From positions 1 to 44,460 of the forward strand of contig JAFQOI010000036.1 in the NCBI GenBank assembly GCA_017403285.1: 44,460 nucleotides of DNA, written 5' to 3'. The position numbers and the translations under genes are program-made. Source of the DNA: a bacterium (GTDB lineage: Bacteria; Cyanobacteriota; Vampirovibrionia; Gastranaerophilales; Gastranaerophilaceae). Below are positions 16,397 to 26,667 of the stretch, piece after piece. Within the stretch, counting starts at the first letter, position 1; every line of letters begins with the position of its first letter. The notes below the pieces were generated by a model. The model made no database searches. It was not told where the DNA came from and saw only the letters and a list, made by a program, of their open reading frames with translations.

Positions 16397-17812
16397 TTAT
16401 GCATTAATTTTTTCTGTTAATAATTTTATGTCTTCTGCTAAATGTCTATCTGTTTTTATATCTGCTTTAACTTTGCTATGAGAATACATAATTGTTGTGT
16501 GTTTACGGTTGAAGCAATCACCTATGTATGGAAAACTTTCATTTGTCATTTCTTTTGCGAGGTATATGGCAGTTTGTCTAGCGTATGCGGTTTTTGCAGC
16601 ACGATTTGTACTTTTTATGTCGTCTGTTGAAACGTTATAAAATCCAGCAACAATGTCAATTATGCCGTCAACTGTAACATTTTTACGCTTTTCACTATAG
16701 CCAATAATCTTTTTAACGTTTTCTATAGTAATTGGAACTTCGTTTATTGAAGAAAATGCAGTTACTGTGTTAAAAGCACCTTCAAGTTCTCTTATATTCT
16801 TATTGTATACAGAGGCAAGAAACTCAACTACATCTACTGAAATATTGATATTATTATCATTTGAAAGTTTAGTTAAAATTGCCATTCTTGTTTCGATATC
16901 TGGAACTTGAATATCTGCAAGTAATCCCATTTGAAATCTTGTTTTTAATCTATCAGGAGTATTTTCAAATTTGTCAGGTGATCTATCAGAAGTGAATACA
17001 ATTTGTTTCCCAGAATTGTGTAAGCTTTCAAAAGTATTAAACAATTCTTCTTCTGTTCTTGCTTTACCTTCAATCAATTGAACATCATCAATTAAAAGGA
17101 CATCAACAGACCTATATTTGTTTCTGAATTCATTCATTTTTTTATTTTTATCGCCTGCCTTATCCATTCCTTTTGCAAGAGAATTTACAAGGTCGTTAAC
17201 AAATTCTTCTGCTTTGACATATTTTACTTTTAATTTAGGTTTATTAAAAAGAATATCATGCCCGATTGCTTGCAATAAGTGTGTTTTCCCAAGCCCAGAG
17301 CCACCATAAATAAATAAAGGATTATATTGTTTCCCAGGGTCTTTTGCAACAGCAACAGCAACAGCGTGTGCAAATTTGTTGTTTGCACCAACTACAAAAT
17401 TGTCGAACTTATATTTAAGATTCAAATTACAATCAGATCGCATTTGCTTTAGTCCATCATAACGAGAAGATGTTATACGATTTTCAAGGTTTTTAATGAA
17501 CTCTTTTTGTTCTTCTTTTTTTGCTTTTTGTTTTTCTTTTTCAAGTTGTTTATGCAATTCTTCATCATAAACAACTTTGAAATTCACCTCTTGCTTACAT
17601 ATATCAGAAAGTGCTTTAGAAATTTGTTTATGGTGTTTTTGTATAATTTGAACTGCTAAATTCTGTCCTGATAATACGCAAAAACAGTTATCTTCAAATG
17701 AATGTGGAACTAATGGCACAATCCACGTGTCATATGTTGTTTTGATAATGGTGTTCTCTAATATAGGAAGAACATCATTCCATATTTGTTGAATTAATGA
17801 GTTTTTTTCCAT
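16397..17812 (-). CDS. dnaA: Chromosomal replication initiator DnaA
   Basis: The 471-residue protein has the four DnaA domains: DnaB-contacting domain I (1-80), a charged linker (82-115), the AAA+ domain with Walker A GGSGLGKT (170-177) and Walker B LLIDDVQ, and the C-terminal DNA-binding domain with the signature FNRKHTTIMYSHSKV. It unwinds the origin by binding DnaA boxes in ATP form. It lies 13 nt after aspS on the same strand and probably shares its transcript; this is not the usual dnaA-dnaN arrangement. I found no cluster of TTATCCACA-type boxes near it, so the origin is not evident here. Confidence 0.97.
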   Translation of the reverse strand: MEKNSLIQQIWNDVLPILENTIIKTTYDTWIVPLVPHSFEDNCFCVLSGQNLAVQIIQKHHKQISKALSDICKQEVNFKVVYDEELHKQLEKEKQKAKKEEQKEFIKNLENRITSSRYDGLKQMRSDCNLNLKYKFDNFVVGANNKFAHAVAVAVAKDPGKQYNPLFIYGGSGLGKTHLLQAIGHDILFNKPKLKVKYVKAEEFVNDLVNSLAKGMDKAGDKNKKMNEFRNKYRSVDVLLIDDVQLIEGKARTEEELFNTFESLHNSGKQIVFTSDRSPDKFENTPDRLKTRFQMGLLADIQVPDIETRMAILTKLSNDNNINISVDVVEFLASVYNKNIRELEGAFNTVTAFSSINEVPITIENVKKIIGYSEKRKNVTVDGIIDIVAGFYNVSTDDIKSTNRAAKTAYARQTAIYLAKEMTNESFPYIGDCFNRKHTTIMYSHSKVKADIKTDRHLAEDIKLLTEKINA

Positions 17813-17825
17813 CTCTTTTTTATGA

Positions 17826-19604
17826 TTAATTAATTTTCGTTGTTAATCTTAAATGAAGTTCTCTTAACTGAGTTTCAGAAGCAACTGCTGGAGCATCAGT
17901 CATGAGACATTTTGCGTTAGAGTTTTTAGGGAACGCAATTACATCTCTAATTGATGGAGTTTTTGCCAACAATGCAACAACTCTATCTAAACCAAGAGCA
18001 AGACCTGCATGAGGAGGTGTTCCATATTTAAACGCATTAATCATAAATTCAAATTTTTCTTGAATTTCTTCTTCTGATAAGCCAAGAGCTTTAAATACTC
18101 TTTCTTGGATTTCAGGGGAGTGGATTCTAACGCTACCACCGCCTAATTCTGTGCCGTTGTATACGATGTCATAAGCAATTGAACGGCAATTCGCAGGATC
18201 TGTTTCCATTTTATCAATGTCTTCAAGGTTTGGCATTGTAAATGGATGGTGAACAGATACATATCTTTGATCTTCTTCTGAATATTCGAACATTGGGAAG
18301 TCCACAACCCATAAAAGTGAATGGGCATCAGGGTTTATTAAACCAAGTTTTTCACCGAAGTAAAGTCTAAATCTGCCCATAACATCATATGTAACTTTTG
18401 GTTTATCTGCTACAAAGAAAATTATATCGCCTGCTTGAGCGCCAGCTCTTTGTTTAATTGCTTCTGCTTGTTCTTCTGTCAAGAATTTAAGAACAGGTGA
18501 TTTCGCAGTTCCATCTTCTAAGTATATGATGTTAGCAAGTGCTTTTGCTCCAAAAGAAATAGCAAGTTTTGTTAAATCATCTAATTCTTTTCTTGAATAT
18601 CCGGCAATTCCAGGAATTTTAATAGCTCTTACTATTCCGCCTGCTTTTAATGTGTCTTTAATTATTTCAAAATTAGATTCCATAAGGATATCTGCTATAT
18701 CAAATAATTCTAAACCGAAACGTAAATCAGGGCGATCAGAACCATATTTATCCATTGCTTCTTTGTATGTGATTACAGGAAGTTTGTCTGGAGTTGTATA
18801 TCCAACTAGTTTGAATACTTCTCTTAATAAGCCTTCAACCATATCCATAATATCTTGTTGTTCAACGAAAGACATTTCCATATCTACTTGAGTAAATTCT
18901 GGTTGTCTGTCTGCTCTTAAATCTTCATCACGGAAGCATTTTGCAATTTGATAATATCTTTCAATACCACCAACCATTAATAATTGTTTGAAAATTTGTG
19001 GTGACTGTGGAAGTGCAAAGAATTTTCCTGGGTGAACACGACTTGGTACTAAGTAATCTCTAGCACCTTCTGGCGTTGTTTTGATTAATATTGGTGTTTC
19101 AACTTCTAAAAATTTTTGGTTATTTAAATAGTTTCTAATTGTTGTAACGATTTCATGTCTTAATTTTAAATTATTAAGAACTTTTTCTTGTCTAATATCT
19201 AAATAACGATATTTTAATCTTATATCTTCCTTAACATCATCATCATTTAATGGAAATGGAAGAACTTGTGCAGTTGAAAGGATTTCAAGTGAAGTTGGAT
19301 AAATTTCTATTTCTCCTGTAGGAAGTTTTGAATTATAAGTTTCTTCTGGGCGAATAGTTACCTTACCAGTTGCTTTTATAACAAACTCATCTCTTAATTT
19401 TTGAAAAACATCATATACTTCAGGATTTTTTTGAGGGTCAGAAACTAATTGGAACAATCCAGATCTATCTCTAACTTCAACAAATATAATACCACCCAAG
19501 TCACGAACGGCAGATACCCAACCTGCAATTGTAACTTCTTGTCCTACTTCATTTTTTGTTATTTCTCCACAGCCGTGAGTTTTCATTGATGTTTTTGTTA
19601 ACAT
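17826..19604 (-). CDS. aspS: Aspartyl-tRNA synthetase
   Basis: The 592-residue enzyme is the long bacterial form: N-terminal OB-fold anticodon-binding domain, class II catalytic core (motif 2 FRDEDLRADRQPEF; motif 3 GLALGLDRVVALL) and the bacterial GAD insertion (about 290-420). It charges tRNA-Asp in the cytoplasm. The anticodon-domain loop reads VRDLGG, with the Leu typical of discriminating enzymes rather than the His found in some non-discriminating ones; this is only a hint that it does not mischarge tRNA-Asn. CAGGGAAA precedes the ATG. dnaA follows after 13 nt. Length and motifs are complete. Confidence 0.97.
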   Translation of the reverse strand: MLTKTSMKTHGCGEITKNEVGQEVTIAGWVSAVRDLGGIIFVEVRDRSGLFQLVSDPQKNPEVYDVFQKLRDEFVIKATGKVTIRPEETYNSKLPTGEIEIYPTSLEILSTAQVLPFPLNDDDVKEDIRLKYRYLDIRQEKVLNNLKLRHEIVTTIRNYLNNQKFLEVETPILIKTTPEGARDYLVPSRVHPGKFFALPQSPQIFKQLLMVGGIERYYQIAKCFRDEDLRADRQPEFTQVDMEMSFVEQQDIMDMVEGLLREVFKLVGYTTPDKLPVITYKEAMDKYGSDRPDLRFGLELFDIADILMESNFEIIKDTLKAGGIVRAIKIPGIAGYSRKELDDLTKLAISFGAKALANIIYLEDGTAKSPVLKFLTEEQAEAIKQRAGAQAGDIIFFVADKPKVTYDVMGRFRLYFGEKLGLINPDAHSLLWVVDFPMFEYSEEDQRYVSVHHPFTMPNLEDIDKMETDPANCRSIAYDIVYNGTELGGGSVRIHSPEIQERVFKALGLSEEEIQEKFEFMINAFKYGTPPHAGLALGLDRVVALLAKTPSIRDVIAFPKNSNAKCLMTDAPAVASETQLRELHLRLTTKIN

Positions 19605-19678
19605 TTTATTTCCCTGTATTCTTACTAATAATTATTAATTTTAATCTAACTCAAATATATAATTTTTTAAAGTCTTTA

Positions 19679-20527
19679 TTATATTTTTCTCTTTTTTATA
19701 CGAACACCTTCAACTTCGTATACATTTTCAATCGCAATAAATGCTCTTGGGTCAATGTTTTTAGCGATTTCTTTAAGTTTTTGAATTTGGAGTCTTGAAA
19801 TAACGCAGTAAACAATTCTTTTTTTTGCGCCAGAATAACCACCTTCTGCATCAATGTATGTTACACTAACATCCATTTTTTGCATAATATCTCTACCTAT
19901 TTCATCTGAATAATCAGTTATGATAAAAACGGCTTTAGATTCATTTAAGCCTTCAATTACAACGTCCATGGTTTTATATGCGACAAAATATGCGACTATT
20001 GAATATAGAGCATGCTGCCAATCGTAGACAAATCCTGCAATTGTGAATATAAAAAGGTTAATGAATATAATTATTTCACCAACTGAAAATGGAATTCTTT
20101 TTGTTGCATATATTGCCAAAACTTCTGTTCCATCAAGAGAAGATCCATTTCTTATAACAAGTCCTACACCGCCTCCTAGTATTAATCCTCCAAATATAGA
20201 AACTAAAAATAGTTCTAAATTAGGAATTAACCCAACAGGGAACTTTGCTGCGAAAAAGGTAACTCCAAGTGCAAATACAATAATTGAATAAAAAGTTGCG
20301 AAGACAAATTTCAAGCCTAATTTCTTTAAGGCAAGAATAACAAATGGCAAGTTAATTCCAATGATAAAAAGCCCTAGTGCATGACCTGTAATGGTATTTA
20401 AAATCATTGAAATTCCAGTTACTCCACCGTCAATTATTCCATTTGGGACAAAAAATCCTTCAATTGCAAATGCATAAATTAACGCCCCTATTGTTAAAAA
20501 GATGTAATCTTTTATATAACTTCTCAT
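19679..20527 (-). CDS. YitT family membrane protein (DUF161/DUF2179)
   Basis: The 282-residue protein has five to six predicted membrane helices in its first 200 residues (starting YIFLTIGALIYAFAIEGFF) with the repeated glycine-rich element GGVTGISM / GGGVGLVIRNGSSLDGTE, followed by a soluble C-terminal DUF2179 domain (about 203-275; VTYIDAEGGYSGAKKRIVYCVI). This is the usual YitT/YvjA layout; the function of the family is unknown, with transport suggested. AGAGGAAG and a TATAAT box (about 25 nt upstream) precede the ATG. It is followed by aspS in the same direction after 74 nt and diverges from the DUF1796 gene. Confidence 0.9.
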   Translation of the reverse strand: MRSYIKDYIFLTIGALIYAFAIEGFFVPNGIIDGGVTGISMILNTITGHALGLFIIGINLPFVILALKKLGLKFVFATFYSIIVFALGVTFFAAKFPVGLIPNLELFLVSIFGGLILGGGVGLVIRNGSSLDGTEVLAIYATKRIPFSVGEIIIFINLFIFTIAGFVYDWQHALYSIVAYFVAYKTMDVVIEGLNESKAVFIITDYSDEIGRDIMQKMDVSVTYIDAEGGYSGAKKRIVYCVISRLQIQKLKEIAKNIDPRAFIAIENVYEVEGVRIKKRKI

Positions 20528-20616
20528 ATACTTCCTCTGTGTAAATTATACAATAAAACAGTCGTTTTAATAAACTAAAATTGATAAAAATAGAAAAATT
20601 AATTATTATAAAATGT

Positions 20617-21249
20617 ATGAAAAAAGATCAATCTCATAAAGTTGAAATAATTGCATTAGGTCAAAATTGTATGCCTCGTACAATTTTGACAAGATGGGGG
20701 ATAAAACCAAAAAAAATATTTGGTGAACTGTCTTATCCTTTTGATTTTGCAGTTTTTGAAACACGAGAAATTACTCGTTCGATAAAAACTGATTTTGAAG
20801 AATTTTTATTTAATTTAAATTATTGTAAAGACAAGAAAGTTTGGACTAAAGAGCCAGATTGTATTGAATTTGTTCATGAAACAAATTTTAAAGAAAATGA
20901 CAAAGAAAAATTAGTAAATAAATATTTAAAGCGTATAGAAAATTTCAAAACTACAATGAAAAATCCAAATCCAATTATTTTTGTTCAGATATTGGGTGAT
21001 TGTTCAGATATTGAGAATTTGTACAATGAATTGAAAAATAAAAGAAAAGGTTATCCCTTTAAATTAATAGTTGTAGACACGCAAAATATAACAAAGCCAA
21101 TTGTGGGTATAAATGTGTTGAAATTACCATTTCCGTCTGTCGAATATAAGCAAAATTGGTGGAAAAAGAAATATTATTCTTCTCGTGAAGGAAAAATTTT
21201 TGAAAAACAGATATGTGATTTTGTATCTGATGTAATTAAATCTGTTTAG
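20617..21249 (+). CDS. DUF1796 family putative papain-like cysteine peptidase
   Basis: The protein is 210 residues from the ATG at 20617; a TTG at 20581 is also open, but nothing supports it. IIALGQNCMPRTI with the conserved Cys, ELSYPFDFAV, IEFVHETNF and the following helical region match DUF1796, predicted to be a papain-like fold. Members are often found near glycan or lipopolysaccharide genes and their substrate is unknown. A TATAAA box ends 4 nt before the ATG, so the message may be leaderless, although the best -35 match is badly spaced. The last 14 nt overlap the end of atpC on the other strand. No other glycan gene is adjacent. Confidence 0.75.
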   Translation: MKKDQSHKVEIIALGQNCMPRTILTRWGIKPKKIFGELSYPFDFAVFETREITRSIKTDFEEFLFNLNYCKDKKVWTKEPDCIEFVHETNFKENDKEKLVNKYLKRIENFKTTMKNPNPIIFVQILGDCSDIENLYNELKNKRKGYPFKLIVVDTQNITKPIVGINVLKLPFPSVEYKQNWWKKKYYSSREGKIFEKQICDFVSDVIKSV

Positions 21250-21643
21250 ACGCGGCTTTCAATCTTGCCATTGCTTTTGCAAGTGCTGCATTCGCTAATT
21301 TTATATCTTTTTGGGTTTCTGCTGAGCCAAGCTTTGCTTCTGCACGTTCTTTTGCGAGTTTTGCTCTTGCGGTATCAATATCTTTGCCATTTTCGGCAAC
21401 TTCTGTCAAGATAATTGCTTCGTTATTTTTAAATTGAAGAGCGCCACCCATTACAGAAAATATGATATCTTCTCCATTTTTTACAACTTTTGCTGTATCT
21501 ACTGCTAGTGTAGACATAAAGTCGATATGATTCGGAAGAATACCAAAACTCCCTTTGACTCCTTGAGCGTATATTGCTTCAACATCATCTTCAAAGACAA
21601 TTTTTTCTGGTGTTATAAGTTTAAAATGTATGGTTTTGACCAT
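21236..21643 (-). CDS. atpC: F-type ATP synthase epsilon subunit
   Basis: The 135-residue protein is the epsilon subunit of F1, which links the rotor to the catalytic head and restrains ATP hydrolysis. The N-terminal beta sandwich (VKTIHFKLITPEKIVFEDDVEAIYAQGVKGSFGILPNH) is typical, followed by the two-helix C-terminal arm (about 88-135), rich in Ala and Lys. It lies 9 nt after atpD. The pair is separate from genes for the other subunits, as in cyanobacteria. Its stop overlaps the convergent DUF1796 gene by 14 nt. Confidence 0.95.
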   Translation of the reverse strand: MVKTIHFKLITPEKIVFEDDVEAIYAQGVKGSFGILPNHIDFMSTLAVDTAKVVKNGEDIIFSVMGGALQFKNNEAIILTEVAENGKDIDTARAKLAKERAEAKLGSAETQKDIKLANAALAKAMARLKAASKQI

Positions 21644-21652
21644 TTATTTTTC

Positions 21653-23077
<1,425 letters not shown>

Positions 23078-23092
23078 CTATCCAATGCGTTC

Positions 23093-23121
23093 ATTATACT
23101 ATCAAATCAACGAAATGTATA
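23093..23121 (-). promoter_or_regulatory. Predicted atpD-atpC promoter
   Basis: On the minus strand a perfect TATAAT (23098-23093) lies 17 nt after a weak TATACA (23121-23116). Transcription would start near 23086, about 27 nt before the atpD ATG at 23059. Confidence 0.45.
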
Positions 23122-23126
23122 CTTTC

Positions 23127-23155
23127 TTGACTCAAAATCATTTAGCGAATAAAAT
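23127..23155 (+). promoter_or_regulatory. Predicted accB2-accC promoter
   Basis: TTGACT (23127-23132) and TAAAAT (23150-23155) are 17 nt apart, close to the sigma-70 consensus. The start near 23162 gives a 25-nt leader with AAGGGAT before the ATG at 23187. It is back to back with the atpD promoter. Confidence 0.65.
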
Positions 23156-23186
23156 AATTGGAGTCCAAAAAGAAAAAAGGGATATT

Positions 23187-23645
23187 ATGAAAGAAGTATC
23201 AACGGATTACATTGAAAAAGTAATCAATATAATGAGAGATAATGAACTTACAGAAGTTGCTATTGAAGATGGCGAAAGAGCACTTGTTATAAAAAGTAGT
23301 GACTTTAAACCAGTTGTTACAAAAAAAGAAGAGGAAATATTAGACGAAGCTGAAGTACAAGTTGAAGAACTTGTTGAAGAAGAAATTCCTCAAGAAGAAA
23401 AAAAGGAACTAGTTCCAATCGTTTCTAATATGATTGGTATGTATTATTCAAAACCATCACCAGACGAAGAACCTTTTGTTCAAGTTGGTGATATTGTTGA
23501 AGAAGGACAAGTTGTTTGTATTATTGAAACAATAAAACTTGTTAATAAAATAACATCTGATGTAACAGGTAAAATTGTTGAAATTTGTATTGAAAATGGG
23601 AAACCTGTTGAATATGGTCAGATTATTATGTATGTAGAAAAATAG
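23187..23645 (+). CDS. accB: Divergent biotin carboxyl carrier protein (copy 2)
   Basis: The ATG at 23187 follows AAGGGAT; an earlier ATG (22935) would run antisense through atpD and is rejected. The 152-residue protein has the same layout as copy 1: helical N-terminus (1-37), an acidic linker very rich in Glu (45-74) and a biotinyl domain (75-152). The biotin motif reads ETIKLVN, with the lysine (K117) kept but the usual Ala-Met before it replaced by Thr-Ile. SPDEEPFVQVGD and GQVVCIIE align directly with copy 1. Because it lies 9 nt before accC, it is probably a carrier for that carboxylase; whether it is efficiently biotinylated is open. Confidence 0.88.
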   Translation: MKEVSTDYIEKVINIMRDNELTEVAIEDGERALVIKSSDFKPVVTKKEEEILDEAEVQVEELVEEEIPQEEKKELVPIVSNMIGMYYSKPSPDEEPFVQVGDIVEEGQVVCIIETIKLVNKITSDVTGKIVEICIENGKPVEYGQIIMYVEK

Positions 23646-23654
23646 AGTAAGGTT

Positions 23655-25001
23655 ATGTTTAAAAAAGTTTTAATAGCCAATAGAGGTGAAGTTGCAGTTA
23701 GAATAATAAGAGCTTGTAGAGAAATGGCAATTCCAACAGTTGCAGTATACTCTAAAGCAGATGAAGATTCTTTACATGTAAGTTTAGCAACAGAAGCATA
23801 TTGTATTGGGCCTAATGAAAGTTCAGGGAGTTATTTGAATATTCCTGCCATTATTTCGGCAGCAATTGTTTCAGGAGCAGATGCAATTCATCCTGGATAT
23901 GGGTTTATGTCTGAAAGAGCGGACTTTGCAGAAATATGCGCTGAACACAATATTAAATTTATTGGTCCATCACCAGAGTCTATGCAGTTAATGGGAGATA
24001 AGGCGACTGCAAGAAAGACAATGGCTGCAAATGGTGTTCCTATTACTCCAGGAACAGGCATTATTAAAGATATTGAAGAAGCAAAATTGGCCGCTAATAA
24101 ATTTGGTTATCCTGTTATTGTTAAAGCAACAGCAGGTGGTGGCGGTAAAGGTATGAGAGTTGCGAATAATGATGCTGAACTTGAACAAAATATAGTTCTT
24201 TGTCGTCAAGAAGCAGAAAAATTTTTTGGTAATCCTGATGTTTATATTGAAAAATTCCTTGTTAATCCAAGACATATTGAAGTTCAAATTATTGCCGATA
24301 AATTCGGGAATGTTATTCACTTGGGTGAAAGAGATTGTTCTATACAAAGACGTCATCAAAAATTAGTTGAAGAAGCACCATCTCCTGCTGTTTCAAATGA
24401 AATTAGAAGAAAACTTGGTGAAGCGGCAGTAAAAGCAGCAAAAGCAGCAAATTATGAGGGTGTTGGAACAATTGAATTTTTACTTGATAAAGATAAAAAT
24501 TTCTATTTTATGGAAATGAATACTCGTCTTCAAGTAGAGCATGGCATAACAGAAATGATTTCAAATATAGATATTGTTAGAGAACAAATAAATATTGCTG
24601 CTGGTAATCCTTTATCTGTTAAACAAGAAGATATTAAACTTTATGGACATGCTATTGAATGTCGTATAAATGCAGAAGATCCAGATAGAAATTTCTTACC
24701 TGCACCAGGAGAAATAAGTGGGTATATAACACCTGGGGGTTTTGGAGTGAGAGTTGATTCTCATGTTTATTCTGGCTATAAAATTCCGCCATATTATGAT
24801 TCTTTGATAAGTAAAGTAATGTGCTGGGCTCCAACCAGAGAAGAAGCAAGAAGAAGAATGTATCGTGCTTTAAAAGAGTATGTTATAACAGGCGTAAAAA
24901 CAACGCTTCCTTTCTATCAAGAACTCATTGAAGACCCTGTGTTTATTAGTGGAGAATTTGATACAGGATTTATGAATACATACAAGCAAAATAAGGATTA
25001 A
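23655..25001 (+). CDS. accC: Biotin carboxylase subunit of acetyl-CoA carboxylase
   Basis: The 448-residue ATP-grasp enzyme carboxylates biotin on the AccB carrier using ATP and bicarbonate. Visible elements are FKKVLIANRGEVAVRIIRA at the start, HPGYGFMSERADFA, the glycine-rich lid KATAGGGGKGMR, HLGERDCSIQRRHQK and the catalytic EMNTRLQVEH. Length matches the family. It lies 9 nt after accB2 and shares its promoter. Its stop codon and that of the convergent GNAT-like gene share the palindrome TTAA (24998-25001), leaving no room for a terminator between them. Confidence 0.98.
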   Translation: MFKKVLIANRGEVAVRIIRACREMAIPTVAVYSKADEDSLHVSLATEAYCIGPNESSGSYLNIPAIISAAIVSGADAIHPGYGFMSERADFAEICAEHNIKFIGPSPESMQLMGDKATARKTMAANGVPITPGTGIIKDIEEAKLAANKFGYPVIVKATAGGGGKGMRVANNDAELEQNIVLCRQEAEKFFGNPDVYIEKFLVNPRHIEVQIIADKFGNVIHLGERDCSIQRRHQKLVEEAPSPAVSNEIRRKLGEAAVKAAKAANYEGVGTIEFLLDKDKNFYFMEMNTRLQVEHGITEMISNIDIVREQINIAAGNPLSVKQEDIKLYGHAIECRINAEDPDRNFLPAPGEISGYITPGGFGVRVDSHVYSGYKIPPYYDSLISKVMCWAPTREEARRRMYRALKEYVITGVKTTLPFYQELIEDPVFISGEFDTGFMNTYKQNKD

Positions 25002-25597
25002 CTTACTATATTAATTCCGCCATTTGTTTTTTGTTCTGTAATTCCAATCAAACTAGAGAAATTATCTTTTGTAAGTTCTAGTTCACGGTTTGGAATTGGT
25101 TGAAAACCACATTTTTGTGTATAAAAATCAATAGCGGTTAGTGCTGGAACTTTTACGCATATACTTTCGGTTTGTTCATCTTTTTTTGTTTGGCAAAGTG
25201 CTGCTAACATAGATTGTCCAACGTATTTGTATTCTGATTTTGTATCACTTTGTAATCTATCAATAACAATGGTTTTTTTACCATTTCTGTCTACAGCATT
25301 ATATGTGTATAAAATACCAAGAATTCTTCCATCTTCATTCTTTAATGAATAAAAGTTTTTATTGTCTATTCCACCCCAATGGACAGTTTTTACATATTTG
25401 TACATCATTCTATCTATAACGTGATCTTTATAGTAAAAAATTTCGGGAAGAGATTTTATTTCGTTTATATCTTCATCTTTGTCCAAACAGTCATATTCAT
25501 ATAAGATTGCGGATTCGGTTTTGTTTGTATTTTTGTTGAAAATATGACAATTTGCAACAGGTATGGCTTTCCCAAAGGATACGTTATTAGTGTTCAT
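24998..25597 (-). CDS. GNAT-like putative acetyltransferase
   Basis: The 199-residue protein is not a named family I can identify. Its C-terminal half looks like a GNAT fold: a strand-rich segment (GRILGILYTYNAV), then YKYVGQSMLAALCQ in the place of the acetyl-CoA loop and helix, and ALTAIDFYTQKCGFQPI, a typical GNAT ending. The usual R/Q-x-x-G-x-G/A loop is weak, so binding of acetyl-CoA is not certain. The N-terminus reads NVSFGKAIPV. AAGGTC lies before the ATG. It is downstream of galE by 86 nt on the same strand and convergent with accC. Confidence 0.6.
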   Translation of the reverse strand: MNTNNVSFGKAIPVANCHIFNKNTNKTESAILYEYDCLDKDEDINEIKSLPEIFYYKDHVIDRMMYKYVKTVHWGGIDNKNFYSLKNEDGRILGILYTYNAVDRNGKKTIVIDRLQSDTKSEYKYVGQSMLAALCQTKKDEQTESICVKVPALTAIDFYTQKCGFQPIPNRELELTKDNFSSLIGITEQKTNGGINIVS

Positions 25598-25683
25598 AAA
25601 AAGACCTTCATTTGGTATTTTTATAAACTCTTGAGAATAATTTTTTTGTTAGTTGATTGATTTTAATTTATTATAATACCGAA

Positions 25684-26667
25684 TTAAAATTGAGATTTCT
25701 CCCAATTGTATGCAGATTTTATACTTTCTTCAAGTGATTTTTCGCACTTCCAATTTAATAGTTTTTTTGCTTTTGTTGTGTCTGCATATAAAATAGCAGG
25801 ATCGCCAGCACGTCTTTGTGTTATTTCGTAATTTATTTTTTCGCCAGTTACATTTTCCGCAGTATTAAAGACTTCTTTTACACTGCTACCTTTTTCTGTT
25901 CCTAAATTAAAACAATCTGATTTATTATTTTCTTTTAAAAATAAATATGCTAGATGGTGAGCTTGGGCTAAATCTTCAACATTTATATAATCTCTTATGC
26001 AAGTTCCGTCTGGAGTATCGTAATCAGTACCAAAAATTTTAAAAGTTCTTTCCTTTTTAAATATTGATTTAATGATATTGGGAATTAAATGAATTTCTGG
26101 TTCATGACATTCTCCAATTCGTGATAACGAATCTGCGCCAGCAGCATTAAAATATCTTAGGCAAATTGATTTTATACCATAGGCATTATCATAATCTTCT
26201 AATATTTTTTCAATAATTAATTTTGTTTTTCCGTATGGGTTAACTGGATTTTTGGGATGATTTTCATCAATTGGTGTATATTTTGCTTCCCCATAAACAG
26301 CGCAAGTCGATGAAAAAACAATATGTTTAACATTATTTTTTATCATTCCGTCAAGAAGATTTAATGTTCCAATAATATTGTTTTGATAATATTTTGCTGG
26401 ATTTTTAACGCTTTCTTCAACTTCAAGATATCCAGCAAAATGTATAACAGCATCTATTTTGTTTTCTTTAAAAACATTGTTAATTTCTTCTGCATTCTTA
26501 AGATCACCTTGTATAAATTTAACATTGCCAATTTTTTTTAAAGAATTGACTGTTTCAATACGCCCATTTACAAGGTTGTCAAAAATAACTAGTTCATAGC
26601 CTGCATTTAAGAAATTAATAGCACAATGACTGCCAATATATCCTGCTCCACCTGTAATTAAAATCAT
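25684..26667 (-). CDS. galE: UDP-glucose 4-epimerase
   Basis: The 327-residue protein is an extended short-chain dehydrogenase/reductase with the NAD-binding GGAGYIGSH (6-14), the catalytic SSTCAVYG (119-126) and YGKTK (Y145, K149), and LRYFNAAGAD. It interconverts UDP-glucose and UDP-galactose for surface glycans or galactose use. Its ATG overlaps the mscS stop by 1 nt, making it the last gene of the four-gene set that starts at 28835. No other Leloir gene is next to it, so a glycan role is more likely than galactose catabolism. Confidence 0.95.
   Translation of the reverse strand: MILITGGAGYIGSHCAINFLNAGYELVIFDNLVNGRIETVNSLKKIGNVKFIQGDLKNAEEINNVFKENKIDAVIHFAGYLEVEESVKNPAKYYQNNIIGTLNLLDGMIKNNVKHIVFSSTCAVYGEAKYTPIDENHPKNPVNPYGKTKLIIEKILEDYDNAYGIKSICLRYFNAAGADSLSRIGECHEPEIHLIPNIIKSIFKKERTFKIFGTDYDTPDGTCIRDYINVEDLAQAHHLAYLFLKENNKSDCFNLGTEKGSSVKEVFNTAENVTGEKINYEITQRRAGDPAILYADTTKAKKLLNWKCEKSLEESIKSAYNWEKSQF

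Noticed and set aside
16397-20600. Replication origin next to dnaA
   Set aside because: No cluster of DnaA boxes or AT-rich unwinding region is seen; dnaA and aspS are only 13 nt apart.
20581-20616. TTG start 36 nt upstream for the DUF1796 gene
   Set aside because: The added residues are basic/hydrophobic and overlap promoter-like sequence; conserved family sequence begins after the ATG at 20617.
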